Shown: one piece after another, positions 1 through 8,681 of the stretch | How positions within the stretch are numbered: the stretch's first letter is position 1 | Layout of the letters: the number at the start of each line of letters is the position of its first letter | Source: Paenibacillus xylanexedens | GTDB taxonomy: Bacteria > Bacillota > Bacilli > Paenibacillales > Paenibacillaceae | Direction of reading: 5' to 3' | Length of the DNA stretch: 64,000 bases | Assembly (NCBI RefSeq): GCF_007680605.1 | Contig: NZ_VEIO01000007.1 | Location: 62,001-126,000 of the forward strand | Program-made: the position numbers and the translations under genes | Notes under the pieces: generated by a model | The model's database searches: none | What the model saw: the letters and a program-made list of their open reading frames with translations, nothing else | Told to the model about the DNA's origin: nothing

Positions 1-1
1 G

Positions 2-415
2 TCTGTCCTGTCTGTGGAGAATGATATTCCAGCCGTTCCGCTGGATCGGGATCAGATTGATCAGGTTCTGGATAATGTAGTGTCCAATGCATTGAAATAT
101 ACACTGGAGGGCGGCACCATTACGATTGCCGCCCGGCGTAGTGATGAGCATACAATAGCCATCTCCGTATCTGACACAGGTATGGGTATTCCGCAGCGTG
201 ATCTGGATCGGATATTTGAACGGTTTTACCGCGTTGACAAAGCACGCTCTCGCAGCATGGGGGGCACAGGGCTTGGATTGTCCATTGCCCGGGAAATTGT
301 AAAGGCTCACGATGGTAGCATCTCTCTGGAGTCTGAGGTAGACGTTGGCACAACGGTAACGTTCACATTGCCAATGCGTGATAAGGGAGGTGAGCACCTT
401 GAAGGAACGGATTAA
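2..415 (+). CDS. walK: WalK (YycG) sensor histidine kinase, C-terminal fragment
   Basis: The gene is cut by the left edge; only about the last 137 codons are present. They form the HATPase domain of a sensor histidine kinase: an N-box (LDNVVSNALKY), G1 box (DTGMGIP), F-box (FERFYRVD) and G2 box (GGTGLGLSIA). WalK is the membrane kinase that phosphorylates WalR to control cell-wall metabolism in Bacillota. The identification as WalK rests mainly on the genes that follow, walH, walI, walJ and htrA, which is the conserved order. The end of the gene overlaps the proposed walH start by 17 nt, so the two are likely translationally coupled. The sensor, PAS and HAMP parts lie outside the window. Confidence 0.93.
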   Translation, partial: SVLSVENDIPAVPLDRDQIDQVLDNVVSNALKYTLEGGTITIAARRSDEHTIAISVSDTGMGIPQRDLDRIFERFYRVDKARSRSMGGTGLGLSIAREIVKAHDGSISLESEVDVGTTVTFTLPMRDKGGEHLEGTD

Positions 416-1679
416 ATCTCTGGTGCTCGCTTCACTGGTTGCAGCCAGTCTGATCCAGAGTTATTTCCTGATCTATCGTCTTCCTGGGGGCGGTGACTCT
501 GTGGTGACCTCGGAGACAAACTACGTGAAGACCGAAAATATGGGTCAAGAGCGTAATATTGAGGAGTTAATTTTCCCGAATCAGATGATTATTCATCTGG
601 GTCAGGATAAACATACGGTGTTTTATCCTGGCAACACGTTCTATCAATTGATCTATTCCAGGCTGAAAGGCCGGACGTTTGAGGATTTCCAGCGTCGCAA
701 TGTGCAGTCGGTGAATTGGGATCAGATTCGTAAGCAGAGTCCCGGTTTTGAGTTGTCGTTCAAGGAGGGCATGCCGGTGGCCTTGTTACAGCGGGTGATG
801 CGCTTAGGAACAGATTCTCTTTTTCAAGGAGAGACAATCAACCGTATTGCTATATATACAACTCCAGATGAGACAAAGGCTCATGCGCTGTTTTTTAGTG
901 CCAAGGGAGATGTGGTCTATGAGGCCACACAGGCAGACTTGACGGTACAGGATGTGCAGCAGCATGTCGATTTTGGGACGAGCTGGACACCGTACACGCT
1001 AATGGAAGGCGGATATTATATTCCGACGCAGGCACTGGATGCGATTGAGGCGGATGTGCCGACAGGGCAGTTCACGGTAGAGCAGATGCAGCGCAGTCTG
1101 TTCACTGATCCAAGCATGACCCGGAATATTCGGGAAAAAGATGGATCAGAGATTTATACGGACAGCAAACGTAGTCTGCAAGTGAAGCAGGAGCAACGCT
1201 GGATTAGCTATACAGACCCGGCGGCACCGCCGGCTGGACAGAGTGATGCTTCCAAGGACGCACTTTTTGCGGTTGACTTTGTCAATCAGCATGGTGGCTG
1301 GAAAGGGCGCTCACGCATGACGCTCAGATCGGCTGACAACAAAACACAGTTGCAGTTTCAGCAGTATTACGGCAGTTACCCAATCATGGATTCGATGCAA
1401 TTCCGTTTCGGCACGATCAACATGGAAATGCAACAGGAGACGGTATCGAGCTACGAACGATCCTTGGAATATTTGAACGAAGGTGCGGAGACGAAGAAGT
1501 CTATCAAGCTGCCCGGCGGGGATAAACTGAAAAATCTGATCCGCAAAGTGGCGGGTGAAAACCGCAAAGTCGTGGATGTATATCCGGCATATCGTCCATC
1601 TGCGATGGAGGATGGGTTGCGATTGATCCCGGTTTGGGTGATTCGCTTTGGCAACGGTGAGGAAACGACGGTGTCTTAA
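399..1679 (+). CDS. yycH: WalH (YycH), two-component system regulatory protein
   Basis: The protein is about 426 residues with an N-terminal membrane anchor (SLVLASLVAASLIQSYFLIY) and a large extracytoplasmic part. YycH is known in Bacillus to bind the WalK transmembrane region together with YycI and lower its activity. I chose the TTG start at 399 because the strong ribosome-binding site AAGGGAGGTGA (383-393) sits five bases before it; the GTG codons at 378 and 390 lie before or inside that site. The resulting N-terminus MKERIKSL matches what I recall of Paenibacillus YycH. The gene overlaps the end of walK. Unusually, about 700 bases of repeat-bearing non-coding DNA separate it from walI. 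Confidence 0.88.
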   Translation: MKERIKSLVLASLVAASLIQSYFLIYRLPGGGDSVVTSETNYVKTENMGQERNIEELIFPNQMIIHLGQDKHTVFYPGNTFYQLIYSRLKGRTFEDFQRRNVQSVNWDQIRKQSPGFELSFKEGMPVALLQRVMRLGTDSLFQGETINRIAIYTTPDETKAHALFFSAKGDVVYEATQADLTVQDVQQHVDFGTSWTPYTLMEGGYYIPTQALDAIEADVPTGQFTVEQMQRSLFTDPSMTRNIREKDGSEIYTDSKRSLQVKQEQRWISYTDPAAPPAGQSDASKDALFAVDFVNQHGGWKGRSRMTLRSADNKTQLQFQQYYGSYPIMDSMQFRFGTINMEMQQETVSSYERSLEYLNEGAETKKSIKLPGGDKLKNLIRKVAGENRKVVDVYPAYRPSAMEDGLRLIPVWVIRFGNGEETTVS

Positions 1680-1723
1680 TAGTAGGGAAGTTTACGTAGT
1701 AGTGGAGACGCTAAAGGAGCGAG

Positions 1724-2175
1724 TGAAACTCTAACGATTATCAGAGACGATAAATGCTTAAGCAATGTCTAAGTGATAGCAATATCTAAAAGCAGCATTG
1801 GTATCATTAAAGCTTGTGGTTAACGATGGATTGATATCCTCGGCTGGAAATGTGGGGGAGCGTACAATCTGGTGTCGCAAGCTCTCTCGAATTTGAGTAA
1901 CCTTCTCTCAACAGGATTTGCGAAGTTCAGTGTAATGCTAACTGGGATAACCAGAGCTAGTGGTGCGGGTGAAATTCTAACGATCACCAGAGACGTTAAA
2001 TGCTAGATTTATGACGCTTTGAAGATCTAACGATCACCACAGACGCTATTTCGGCAGAATGGGGCTAATTCTGACCGGAAACTCTGAATTTAAGCGAAAT
2101 AAGGCTTCTCCTGATCGTTAGAATTAATATGAGCCTGAAATGGGGCGAATAAGCTCTGTGGTGATCGTTAGCCTG
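1724..2175. repeat. Cluster of five short inverted-repeat units, family A, locus 1
   Basis: This gap carries five copies of a unit close to TCTAACGATCACCACAGA followed by a GCTTATTTCG-like tail. Plus-oriented copies lie at about 1725-1756, 1971-2006 and 2024-2053, and minus-oriented copies at 2094-2125 and 2144-2175. The last plus copy and the last minus copy can pair over about 25 bases as a large hairpin. The same family occurs at 8389-8594. No reading frame worth calling lies in 1680-2376. Confidence 0.8.
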
Positions 2176-2376
2176 AAGAGGCCACGGGCATAGAGGTAAA
2201 CAAAGCCAAACACAAACTCAAAACGAGCCAAAACAAACTTTAAGTAACGAAACTTTAAGTAACTGAACAAGAAGGCGAAACGTATGGCTGGCTACGGGTT
2301 ATTAGGATACTAGGCAACGTTGGGAACGTGGAAGCCAAGCCCTAGAGGCAATCAAGTAAATAAGGAGGTGAATGGT

Positions 2377-3120
2377 CTGGATTGGGGACGGGCGAAAAAT
2401 GTATTAATTTATGCATTTCTGTTGCTGAATCTGGTGCTGGGATATCAGATCTGGATGGATGCGCGGGAGACGGCTGGAGCCAATCTGGACTTCACCTCGC
2501 TCGCGGATAATACCCAGCAGGCCATGGAAGAGAAGGGCATTCAGGTGCTGGCGCCGATTCCGAATGAGACGCCGAAGCTTCCGAAGTTGTCCTATGAGTT
2601 TACCGAAGAGGACAAGTCGGGGATTGAAGTGGAGCTGGAGGAGCCGGTGGACAGCAAGCTGATTTTCTCGCCAAGCGAGCTGGCGGATGCGCTGCAGGCG
2701 GAGATCCCGCAAATCGGCACGTACCGGCTGGACCAGCTGATGGCGGAAGATGGGGCTTTTGTGCTCCACCCGCTGGTGGACGGCAAATGGCCGCTCTTTA
2801 ACGTGAGTCTGGAGCTGTTCTACAGCGATCAGAAAATCACGGGTTATCATCAGACTCCCGTGCGGATTACAACCGCCGAGGAGAGCGATCAGCAGGTACT
2901 TCCGGCGCCTAAGGCGCTGGGAACGCTGATCGAAAACTTTTTGCCAAACAATGCAATTGTGAAAGACATACAGCTGGGCTACTACGGGCAGTTGTTCAAT
3001 TCAGACATACAGGTAGCGATGCCGGCATGGCGGTTCGTGCTGGAAAGTGGCGAAGTGTTGTACGTGCAGGGCATCAGCGGGGATGTATTCAGTCCCAAGT
3101 CAGATAAACCAGGGGAGTAA
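2377..3120 (+). CDS. yycI: WalI (YycI), two-component system regulatory protein
   Basis: About 247 residues: an N-terminal membrane segment (NVLIYAFLLLNLVLGYQIW) and an extracytoplasmic YycH/YycI-type domain. It acts with YycH to restrain WalK. The open frame extends upstream to a TTG at 2320, but the strong ribosome-binding site AAGGAGGTG (2362-2370) and the family N-terminus MDWGRAKNVLI point to a CTG codon at 2377, six bases downstream of it. A GTG at 2368 lies inside the ribosome-binding site and is unlikely. If correct this is a rare CTG start. walJ follows after 6 nt, so the two are one operon. The body (2450-2800) is noticeably more GC-rich than nearby intergenic DNA. Confidence 0.85.
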   Translation: MDWGRAKNVLIYAFLLLNLVLGYQIWMDARETAGANLDFTSLADNTQQAMEEKGIQVLAPIPNETPKLPKLSYEFTEEDKSGIEVELEEPVDSKLIFSPSELADALQAEIPQIGTYRLDQLMAEDGAFVLHPLVDGKWPLFNVSLELFYSDQKITGYHQTPVRITTAEESDQQVLPAPKALGTLIENFLPNNAIVKDIQLGYYGQLFNSDIQVAMPAWRFVLESGEVLYVQGISGDVFSPKSDKPGE

Positions 3121-3126
3121 TGCGTT

Positions 3127-3933
3127 ATGGGGATATATTTTACGGTGTTATCCAGCGGTTCGACAGGTAATGCCACAGTCATTCAGCATGGGGGCACTTC
3201 ACTCATGATTGATGCGGGTCTTAGCGCGAAGCGGCTGGAGGCACTGTTTCTGGAACGGGAGATTTCAGGCACGGAACTGGACGGCATTCTGGTGACACAT
3301 GAACATTCCGATCATATTAAAGGACTAGGCGCGATGTCTCGGAAATATAATTTACCGATCTATGCAAACACGAATACGTGGGCGGCTTTGGAGAAGTCGG
3401 TCGGAGCGATTCCGGAGGAGAACAGGCGGATATTTGAAACGGGTGAAAAGCATGATTTTGGCTCGCTGCGCGTAGAGTCCTTCGGTATTTCGCATGATGC
3501 GGCTGAACCGGTAGGTTACACGTTCGACGATGGCAGCGAGAAGCTGTCCGTGGCGACAGACCTCGGATATATGAGCGACAAGGTTCGCGATGCGATCTCG
3601 GACTCGGATGTGCTCGTGCTGGAGGCGAATCATGATGTCGAATTGTTGCGTATGGGGCGGTATCCGTGGAACACCAAGCGCCGGATTCTGAGTGACATCG
3701 GGCATTTGTCGAACGAAGCCGCAGGTGCGGCGCTTAGTGAACTGATGAACGGACGCATCAAGCGTACGTATCTGGCACATCTCAGCCGGGATCATAATAT
3801 GATGGATTTGGCGAAAATGTCGGTGCGTGATGCGATGGAAAGCCGTGGCTGTTTTTATCGGGATCATGAGTTCAAGCTCTGTGATACGTATTATGATCGT
3901 CCTACACCATGGGATAGGGTGGGTGAGCCATAA
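3127..3933 (+). CDS. yycJ: WalJ (YycJ), metallo-beta-lactamase-fold hydrolase
   Basis: 268 residues with the metallo-beta-lactamase fold. The N-terminal strand reads FTVLSSGSTGNAT and the metal-binding motif is THEHSDHIKG near residue 58, followed by further histidines (ISHDAAE, AHLSRDH). YycJ/WalJ is a conserved member of the wal operon; work in Bacillus and related genera links it to double-strand exonuclease activity and DNA repair rather than to signalling. It follows yycI after six bases. Its 3' end overlaps the convergent small gene at 3902-4114 by about 30 bases. Confidence 0.92.
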   Translation: MGIYFTVLSSGSTGNATVIQHGGTSLMIDAGLSAKRLEALFLEREISGTELDGILVTHEHSDHIKGLGAMSRKYNLPIYANTNTWAALEKSVGAIPEENRRIFETGEKHDFGSLRVESFGISHDAAEPVGYTFDDGSEKLSVATDLGYMSDKVRDAISDSDVLVLEANHDVELLRMGRYPWNTKRRILSDIGHLSNEAAGAALSELMNGRIKRTYLAHLSRDHNMMDLAKMSVRDAMESRGCFYRDHEFKLCDTYYDRPTPWDRVGEP

Positions 3934-4114
3934 AGCTGTCTAGTTCGGCGGCTTTGCGCTCCACTTCCTCGCGTGTGAGGATGCCTTTATCGATAAGCAG
4001 TTCAATGATGGTGCTGAGTGCCAGTGTGTTGCGGTAATGCTCTTCTTTGAGATCAGCCAGCTTGGCCGCCATATGCACTTCGTCCATAGCCGTGAGTGTT
4101 CGCGTGCGTTCCAT
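3902..4114 (-). CDS. Small conserved-looking cytoplasmic protein, function unknown
   Basis: A 70-residue protein (MERTRTLTAMDEV...) convergent with walJ and overlapping its 3' end. The start is set by an excellent ribosome-binding site on the minus strand, AAGGAGGAT, a few bases before an ATG at 4114; six further codons upstream are open but lie across that site. The sequence is charged and helical, with a segment LIDKGILTREEVERKAAEL that resembles the helical end of nitrile-hydratase-like small proteins, but I do not assign a function. The good ribosome-binding site and protein-like composition are the reasons for calling it real. Confidence 0.65.
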   Translation of the reverse strand: MERTRTLTAMDEVHMAAKLADLKEEHYRNTLALSTIIELLIDKGILTREEVERKAAELDSFMAHPPYPMV

Positions 4115-4710
4115 TGTGGAATCCTCCTTCATTCTATGAAGCTTTGAATTGTTCTTTTACTATTATTGTAGTCAGGCTGGGTGGAAAACATTCCTCTTTT
4201 TGCTGCTAACATTCTCTGGGCAGGATGTGTATGCTGAAACTGTAGCTTACTGCTCGGAACCTGGAATGAGTTGGGATGGAAAAAGTTTAATAAATTTGAA
4301 AGAATAGCGCTTAGCATATCCCATTTTGTGGTGATAGATAGTATGAGCCTTTATTGTTAAGGGAGTTATCGCGAAAATTTACGTTTATTTACGTAATTAT
4401 GCAACTTTTTGGGATATAAAGTGTTTAGTATATAAGGAGTATTATGATTTTGGCTGTTTTTGCGTATGAAATGGAATCTCGAATCTCGCAATAGGCGAGA
4501 GCATGATTGATAGAGCACACGGATGCAGTGCCATCCTGTTGTATATATACGTTCGTTCCCGGTCTGGATCGGGGATGTAGCGATGTGCAAGACCATTTTG
4601 TTAAAAAGCAAAAAGACATGGGGAGACGTGGACTACTCTCGTTTTACCATGTAATAACTTGGGCGGCAGTCAGGGTCTTGATGCGTGACAACGAAGGGGA
4701 GAGGATCACG
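4115..4710. other. Intergenic region upstream of htrA
   Basis: About 600 bases between the small minus-strand gene and htrA. It is AT-rich around 4360-4450, with a repeated TTTACGT/TTTACGTAA element at 4377-4396. A hairpin TCTCGC-AATAG-GCGAGA lies near 4485-4501. The htrA frame is open back to 4507, but that stretch lacks a good start or membrane-protein character. No clear promoter could be fixed by eye. Confidence 0.4.
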
Positions 4711-5988
4711 ATGGGATTGTTTGGAGACGATTTTTATTCAACCAAGGTATCAAGACGCGCCGAACCTGAACAGAAAGGCAAACTTCAGATCATCCGCCCG
4801 GGAGGCGGTAAACGCGCACGTGATCGCTGGAGCAATCCGCGTAGATCACGCTCGGAATTCAGTTCTACCGTCAAGGTAGCTGTGATCAGTTCGGTGATCA
4901 GCTCCATCGTGACGGTTACGCTGTTCAGCTTCATCAGCCAGCCTGCAACGCAGTTGCCTCTGGCGAATGCAGCAGGTCAAGGTGGTGGAACTGCACAGAC
5001 AGCACAGGTTGCTGATCCGTATGACCGCATCATCAATGCAGCGGCAGAAGTACGTCCTTCTGTTGTCAGCATCGTGAATCATAAAACAGGCAGTACCCTG
5101 TCGATGGAAGATTCCGCGCTGGGGTCCGGGGTTATTTTCAAAAAAGAAGATGGCAAAGCCTACATTATGACCAATCACCACGTCGTGGAAGGTGCCAGTG
5201 ATCTGGAGATCGTGACCGTGGACGGGGAAACACATAAAGCTAAACTGGTGGGCAAGGACCGGGTGAGCGACATCGCGGTATTGTCAACGGACGATAAAGG
5301 ACTCGGAGCGGCGGCAGAAATCGGTGATTCCAGCAAGTTGCAACGCGGTCAGACGGTACTGGCGATCGGTAACCCACTGGGTCTTGGCGGTACGCTGACA
5401 TCGGGGATCGTTAGTTACACGGATCGGATTTTGCCTGTATCGATTAATCAGGACGGGGTGTACGACTGGGAGCAAAACGTCATTCAGACGGATGCAGCCA
5501 TTAACGAGGGCAACAGCGGCGGAGCACTGGTTGATCTGAACGGCAAAGTCGTGGGCATTAATACGATGAAAATCTCGGATACCGGTGTCGAGGGGCTTGG
5601 CTTTGCGATTCCGATGAACGAAGTGATGAAAACAGTGGATTCCCTTTTGCTGAACGGCAAAGTATCCCGTCCTTATCTTGGTGTTTACACCGTTGATCTG
5701 AGCAATCCGTATGCTCCACTGGATGATGATCAGCGCAAGGACCTCAAACTTCCATCCCATGTAGATAGCGGTGTGGTTGTACTTGAGGCTTCCGGCCCGG
5801 CATCGGAGGCAGGCATGAAGCTGAACGATGTGATTACGGAATTCGATGGGCAAAAAATTACCTCCACGCTGGATCTGCGCAAATTCCTGTACGATAAGAA
5901 AAAGATCGGCGATACGCTAGAGGTTTCGTTCTATCGGGATGGCAAAGCGGAGAAAGTGTCCGTGAAGCTGACGGATAAGCCGGAGTAA
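4711..5988 (+). CDS. htrA: HtrA-like membrane-anchored serine protease
   Basis: 425 residues from the ATG at 4711, preceded by GGGGAGAGG. A basic cytoplasmic N-terminus is followed by one transmembrane segment (VISSVISSIVTVTLFSF), an S1C trypsin-like protease domain and a C-terminal PDZ domain. The catalytic triad is visible: His157 in TNHHVVEG, Asp187 in SDIAVL and Ser269 in GNSGGA. The PDZ domain includes SGVVVLEASGPASEAGMKLNDVI. HtrA-type proteases degrade or refold damaged extracytoplasmic proteins. The position after walJ is the conserved place of the YyxA/HtrC homologue. A terminator follows at 6124. Confidence 0.93.
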   Translation: MGLFGDDFYSTKVSRRAEPEQKGKLQIIRPGGGKRARDRWSNPRRSRSEFSSTVKVAVISSVISSIVTVTLFSFISQPATQLPLANAAGQGGGTAQTAQVADPYDRIINAAAEVRPSVVSIVNHKTGSTLSMEDSALGSGVIFKKEDGKAYIMTNHHVVEGASDLEIVTVDGETHKAKLVGKDRVSDIAVLSTDDKGLGAAAEIGDSSKLQRGQTVLAIGNPLGLGGTLTSGIVSYTDRILPVSINQDGVYDWEQNVIQTDAAINEGNSGGALVDLNGKVVGINTMKISDTGVEGLGFAIPMNEVMKTVDSLLLNGKVSRPYLGVYTVDLSNPYAPLDDDQRKDLKLPSHVDSGVVVLEASGPASEAGMKLNDVITEFDGQKITSTLDLRKFLYDKKKIGDTLEVSFYRDGKAEKVSVKLTDKPE

Positions 5989-6123
5989 GGCTTGTGGAGT
6001 TTATGAAGTTTGAGGGGCTGTGACAGTGGAGCATCCATGTGCAGGTTGTTTCACTCAAATGATCATATGTCATGGAACATGGTCATACTGATAAGGTGAT
6101 CATGGGTCAAGATGAGAGTATAG

Positions 6124-6155
6124 AGAGTGATCAGAATATCTGACCACTCTTTTTA
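6124..6155 (+). terminator. Rho-independent terminator after htrA
   Basis: An 11-bp stem AGAGTGATCAG / CTGACCACTCT with one G-U pair, a 5-base loop and a run of T. It lies 136 bases after the htrA stop. Confidence 0.85.
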
Positions 6156-6250
6156 TGTTCATGGGGTATGAGGTATGAGGTAGAACCTAAGGGTAGGGCA
6201 GGACACAACTATAGTAAGTTGAACTATTCTTTTACACGTTAACGAAGAGG

Positions 6251-6399
6251 ACAGAAAAAACCTGGAAAAGCGAAGCGCTCGCCTGAAAGCTTTCTGCAAG
6301 AAAGCTACATCGGAAGCATACGCTTATCACCGGATTTTCCCCTTGGAAAAGGGAATTAAAAAAATCTGGGGATAACCGCTACTCTCCAGGTTATTCTGT
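6251..6399. repeat. 149-bp element with terminal inverted repeats, possibly a structured RNA or miniature element
   Basis: The left end ACAGAAAAAACCTGG (6251-6265) is matched by the inverted right end CCAGGTTATTCTGT (6386-6399). Inside are smaller self-complementary pieces: CGAAGCGCTCG, AGCTTTCTGCAAGAAAGCT and CCCCTTGGAAAAGGGAATT. No open frame fits. The compact nested pairing suggests a mobile miniature repeat or a folded RNA. I recall similar sequence in Paenibacillus intergenic DNA but cannot verify that here. Confidence 0.6.
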
Positions 6400-6590
6400 C
6401 ATCGGAGTGGACTGTGTAAAATCTTTAGTTCAATTTATATAGACAGAAAGACTTGGAGCGAAAGGCGCAGATACATTTGTTCGCCTGTATGGTAAACTGT
6501 TCTTAATGTGTTTACATAGATCGTTGTTGCAAATAACAGCTGGATAACGTGTGATCTGGCTAGCTAATCTGAAAATGGAGGGATTCGGAG

Positions 6591-7112
6591 ATGAATCTAT
6601 TGAAGAAAAAGGTACTTGGTGGAACAGGGTTGGCACTATCGATGCTGTTGTTATCTGCATGTGGATCGGAGAGCACACCAGCTGCATCAGTAGATACGAG
6701 CGCGTTGCAGGAGAAGATTGCTGGCCTGGAGAAAAAGCTGACCGAGCAGGGAATTAAAAGCGATGAGCAGGCGCAGAAAATTGCGGCACTTGAGAAAAAG
6801 CTGAATGAATTTGGTACAGCTGGCGTTGTTGGACAAGGGACGGGTGGCAAAACACCGACAGCTGGAGGAAACAACGGGTCTGCTGGAAAAGGAGACGGGG
6901 TACTGATTACGTTTGCCCAGTATGAGAAGCTGGAGGTTGGCATGACCGTGGAAGAGGTCATCAGCATTCTAGGCGGTGAAGGTGAAGCGCTAAGTGAAGC
7001 CGAGAACATGGTCGTGTACAACTATAAAGGCACAGCTGGCAACGGCGGCAACGCGGTAATTGCTTTTCAAGGCGGGAAATTGCTCACGAAGGCGCAGTCG
7101 GGATTGGAGTAG
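6591..7112 (+). CDS. Coiled-coil lipoprotein with a C-terminal BLIP/SmpA-like domain
   Basis: 173 residues. A lipoprotein signal with lipobox LLSAC predicts lipidation of the cysteine near residue 24. Residues about 38-75 are a heptad-like coiled coil (LQEKIAGLEKKLTEQ, IAALEKKLNE), as in a Lpp- or tropomyosin-like spacer. A Gly/Thr linker follows, then a small domain beginning YEKLEVGMTVEEVISILGG, which resembles the DUF3862/BLIP-like or SmpA fold. The protein is probably a membrane-tethered extracytoplasmic protein; its role is unknown. The ribosome-binding site GGAGG lies eight bases before ATG 6591. It stands alone after the repeat element. Confidence 0.85.
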   Translation: MNLLKKKVLGGTGLALSMLLLSACGSESTPAASVDTSALQEKIAGLEKKLTEQGIKSDEQAQKIAALEKKLNEFGTAGVVGQGTGGKTPTAGGNNGSAGKGDGVLITFAQYEKLEVGMTVEEVISILGGEGEALSEAENMVVYNYKGTAGNGGNAVIAFQGGKLLTKAQSGLE

Positions 7113-7824
7113 GCTGGGAGCTGAGGGTAAGAAGCAAGTTAAGGATAGGCAGGGTCACATGGGGGGCTGAGCATCTTGATACATCAAACTCATTACACCG
7201 CGCGCTAGGCAAAGCAGATAAGGATGGACAAGTACGAAGAGTGGTGGGTAAAACACTTAGTGTAAGGATCAGGGACAAGGGTTAGGATAGAGTAAAGGCA
7301 ACGACAGAAAAAGCAAGGATATGAGCAAAAGCTTGAATGTGCGCTTGAAGTTAAAACTAAAGTTGAAGCATTCCAGCAAGGATACCTGACTGAGGTGGGG
7401 GATCGTTGAGGGAGTGCTTTTTAATATGCGATGGTTTGCCTTGGTAAAGTGGGCGAGCAGGATTTGATTAAAGGCTAGGCTTGAAGGCAACGGGAGAACG
7501 TGAGTGAAATAGAGCAAGAACAGCAAGGATCGGAGAAGCCCCCGGAGTAACATTCTTAAGTGTGTGCATGTGCATTGGTATCTTAGGTGCTATAGGAATA
7601 ATTCTGGTTTTTGTGTTTGATAAGACAGGAAAGGGAAAGATATACCTGCTCATGCAAAGCGGAATGCTTTTTCGGTGCAAGAGTGGCAAGTTTTTGCATG
7701 GATCTACGAGGTGGGGGTTTCTTTTCCGCGGCAGGTGTGATAGAACTGAGAAGTGGCTATCCTGTAATGGGATAAGCGGTTGTGAATCGGGAACATAGCT
7801 GGTGACAGAAAGGATGCTTGACGG
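7113..7824. other. Long intergenic region without a convincing gene
   Basis: About 710 bases. Short frames exist on both strands (for example 7562-7798 plus and 7269-7553 minus), but they lack ribosome-binding sites, begin at poor starts and have unbalanced composition. No repeat unit or strong terminator was seen. Confidence 0.4.
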
Positions 7825-7992
7825 ATGTACGTTGTATGCAAAGAACACGTGGACATTGCCATCGACATGTTTGTGGATGAATATGAGGACGCTCCAGATA
7901 TCGTGGATTTGAAGGAGACGGAATTTGCCGACTGGGACCCGCCTGCCAAATGCGCTGAGTGCGATCAGCACGCGGAATTCCTTGTCGTTTAG
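7825..7992 (+). CDS. CxxH/CxxC zinc-ribbon small protein
   Basis: A 55-residue protein, MYVVCKEHVDIAIDMF...PAKCAECDQHAEFLVV. The paired motifs CKEH (residues 5-8) and CAEC (residues 43-46) are the signature of the CxxH/CxxC family (BA_5709 type), predicted to bind one metal ion, probably zinc. In Bacillota this small gene typically sits just upstream of rlmH, as here. The ribosome-binding site AAAGGATG precedes ATG 7825. The middle segment is strongly acidic. The function is not known. Confidence comes from the motif pair and the conserved neighbourhood. Confidence 0.88.
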   Translation: MYVVCKEHVDIAIDMFVDEYEDAPDIVDLKETEFADWDPPAKCAECDQHAEFLVV

Positions 7993-8131
7993 CGTACTGT
8001 AGAGCAAGCCGCTAGGGGTGCTATTGGATGGTGCTATGAGATGTCGTTGTGCATGGCGTAGCAGCGATAGATAGTATCTCTGGCGTTAGACTTGGTTCGA
8101 TCCGGTATGAACATCACAGCAAGGTGCAGAG

Positions 8132-8155
8132 AGAGCGTGTTGAGCGCTCTTTTTG
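8132..8155 (+). terminator. Rho-independent terminator after the CxxH/CxxC gene
   Basis: Stem AGAGCG / CGCTCT with a 7-base loop followed directly by TTTTT, 140 bases after the CxxH/CxxC stop. Confidence 0.7.
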
Positions 8156-8388
8156 CATTTGTGGGAGAGCGAGCGGCTGTGGCGGGGGGAGTATGGGGGC
8201 TGGCGATCTAATGGGCTGGAATCAAGAATTAGCGAGTTTTGAGTGGTAAGAGAAAGGGTAGGCACAGAACGTTGAGAATATGAGTGTGGGAGCGGCAAGG
8301 CACAGACATTGGCATATATGAGCTGTGAGCCGCCGAGCTGAATGTGTTAGGGCATTTTGCAGTAATTAAAGGCGTGGTCAGCGGGTGA

Positions 8389-8594
8389 GAATTGTAACGA
8401 TCATGAGAAACCTTATTTGGGCAAAATGAGCGTGGTTGAAATTCTAACGATTCGTAGAAAGCTTATTTTGGGAAAATCACAGCAAACAGAGCGAAAAATG
8501 CTCAATTTGGGCGAAATAGCGTCATCTGTGATCGTTAGGTTTTAAAAGTGGGCAATTCGGGCTGAATAAGGTTTGTGGTGATCGTTAGAGTTTG
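8389..8594. repeat. Cluster of four short inverted-repeat units, family A, locus 2
   Basis: Two plus-oriented units (8389-8427 and 8438-8477, cores TAACGATCATGAGAAACC and CTAACGATTCGTAGAAAGC) are followed by two minus-oriented units (about 8505-8545 and 8554-8594, cores CTGTGATCGTTAG and GTGGTGATCGTTAG). Each unit continues into a GCTTATTT-like tail. The nested arrangement can fold as one inside the other. It ends about 90 bases before rlmH. The family is the same as at 1724-2175. Confidence 0.8.
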
Positions 8595-8681
8595 GAATGA
8601 TTTTGATGGATGAGCGATGCGATTGAAGCATCTAAGAGAGATAGATGGATGGCAAGAGGACGATTCAGGAGGAATGATCAC

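Noticed and set aside
1724-2175. CRISPR-like array
   Set aside because: The units vary in spacing and orientation, and there are no cas genes.
4507-4710. 68-codon upstream extension of htrA
   Set aside because: A better start with GGGGAGAGG lies at 4711, and the extension has no HtrA-like features.
7562-7798. 78-codon plus-strand frame with a hydrophobic start
   Set aside because: No ribosome-binding site, and the second half has unusual Arg/Cys/Gly composition; it is not protein-like.
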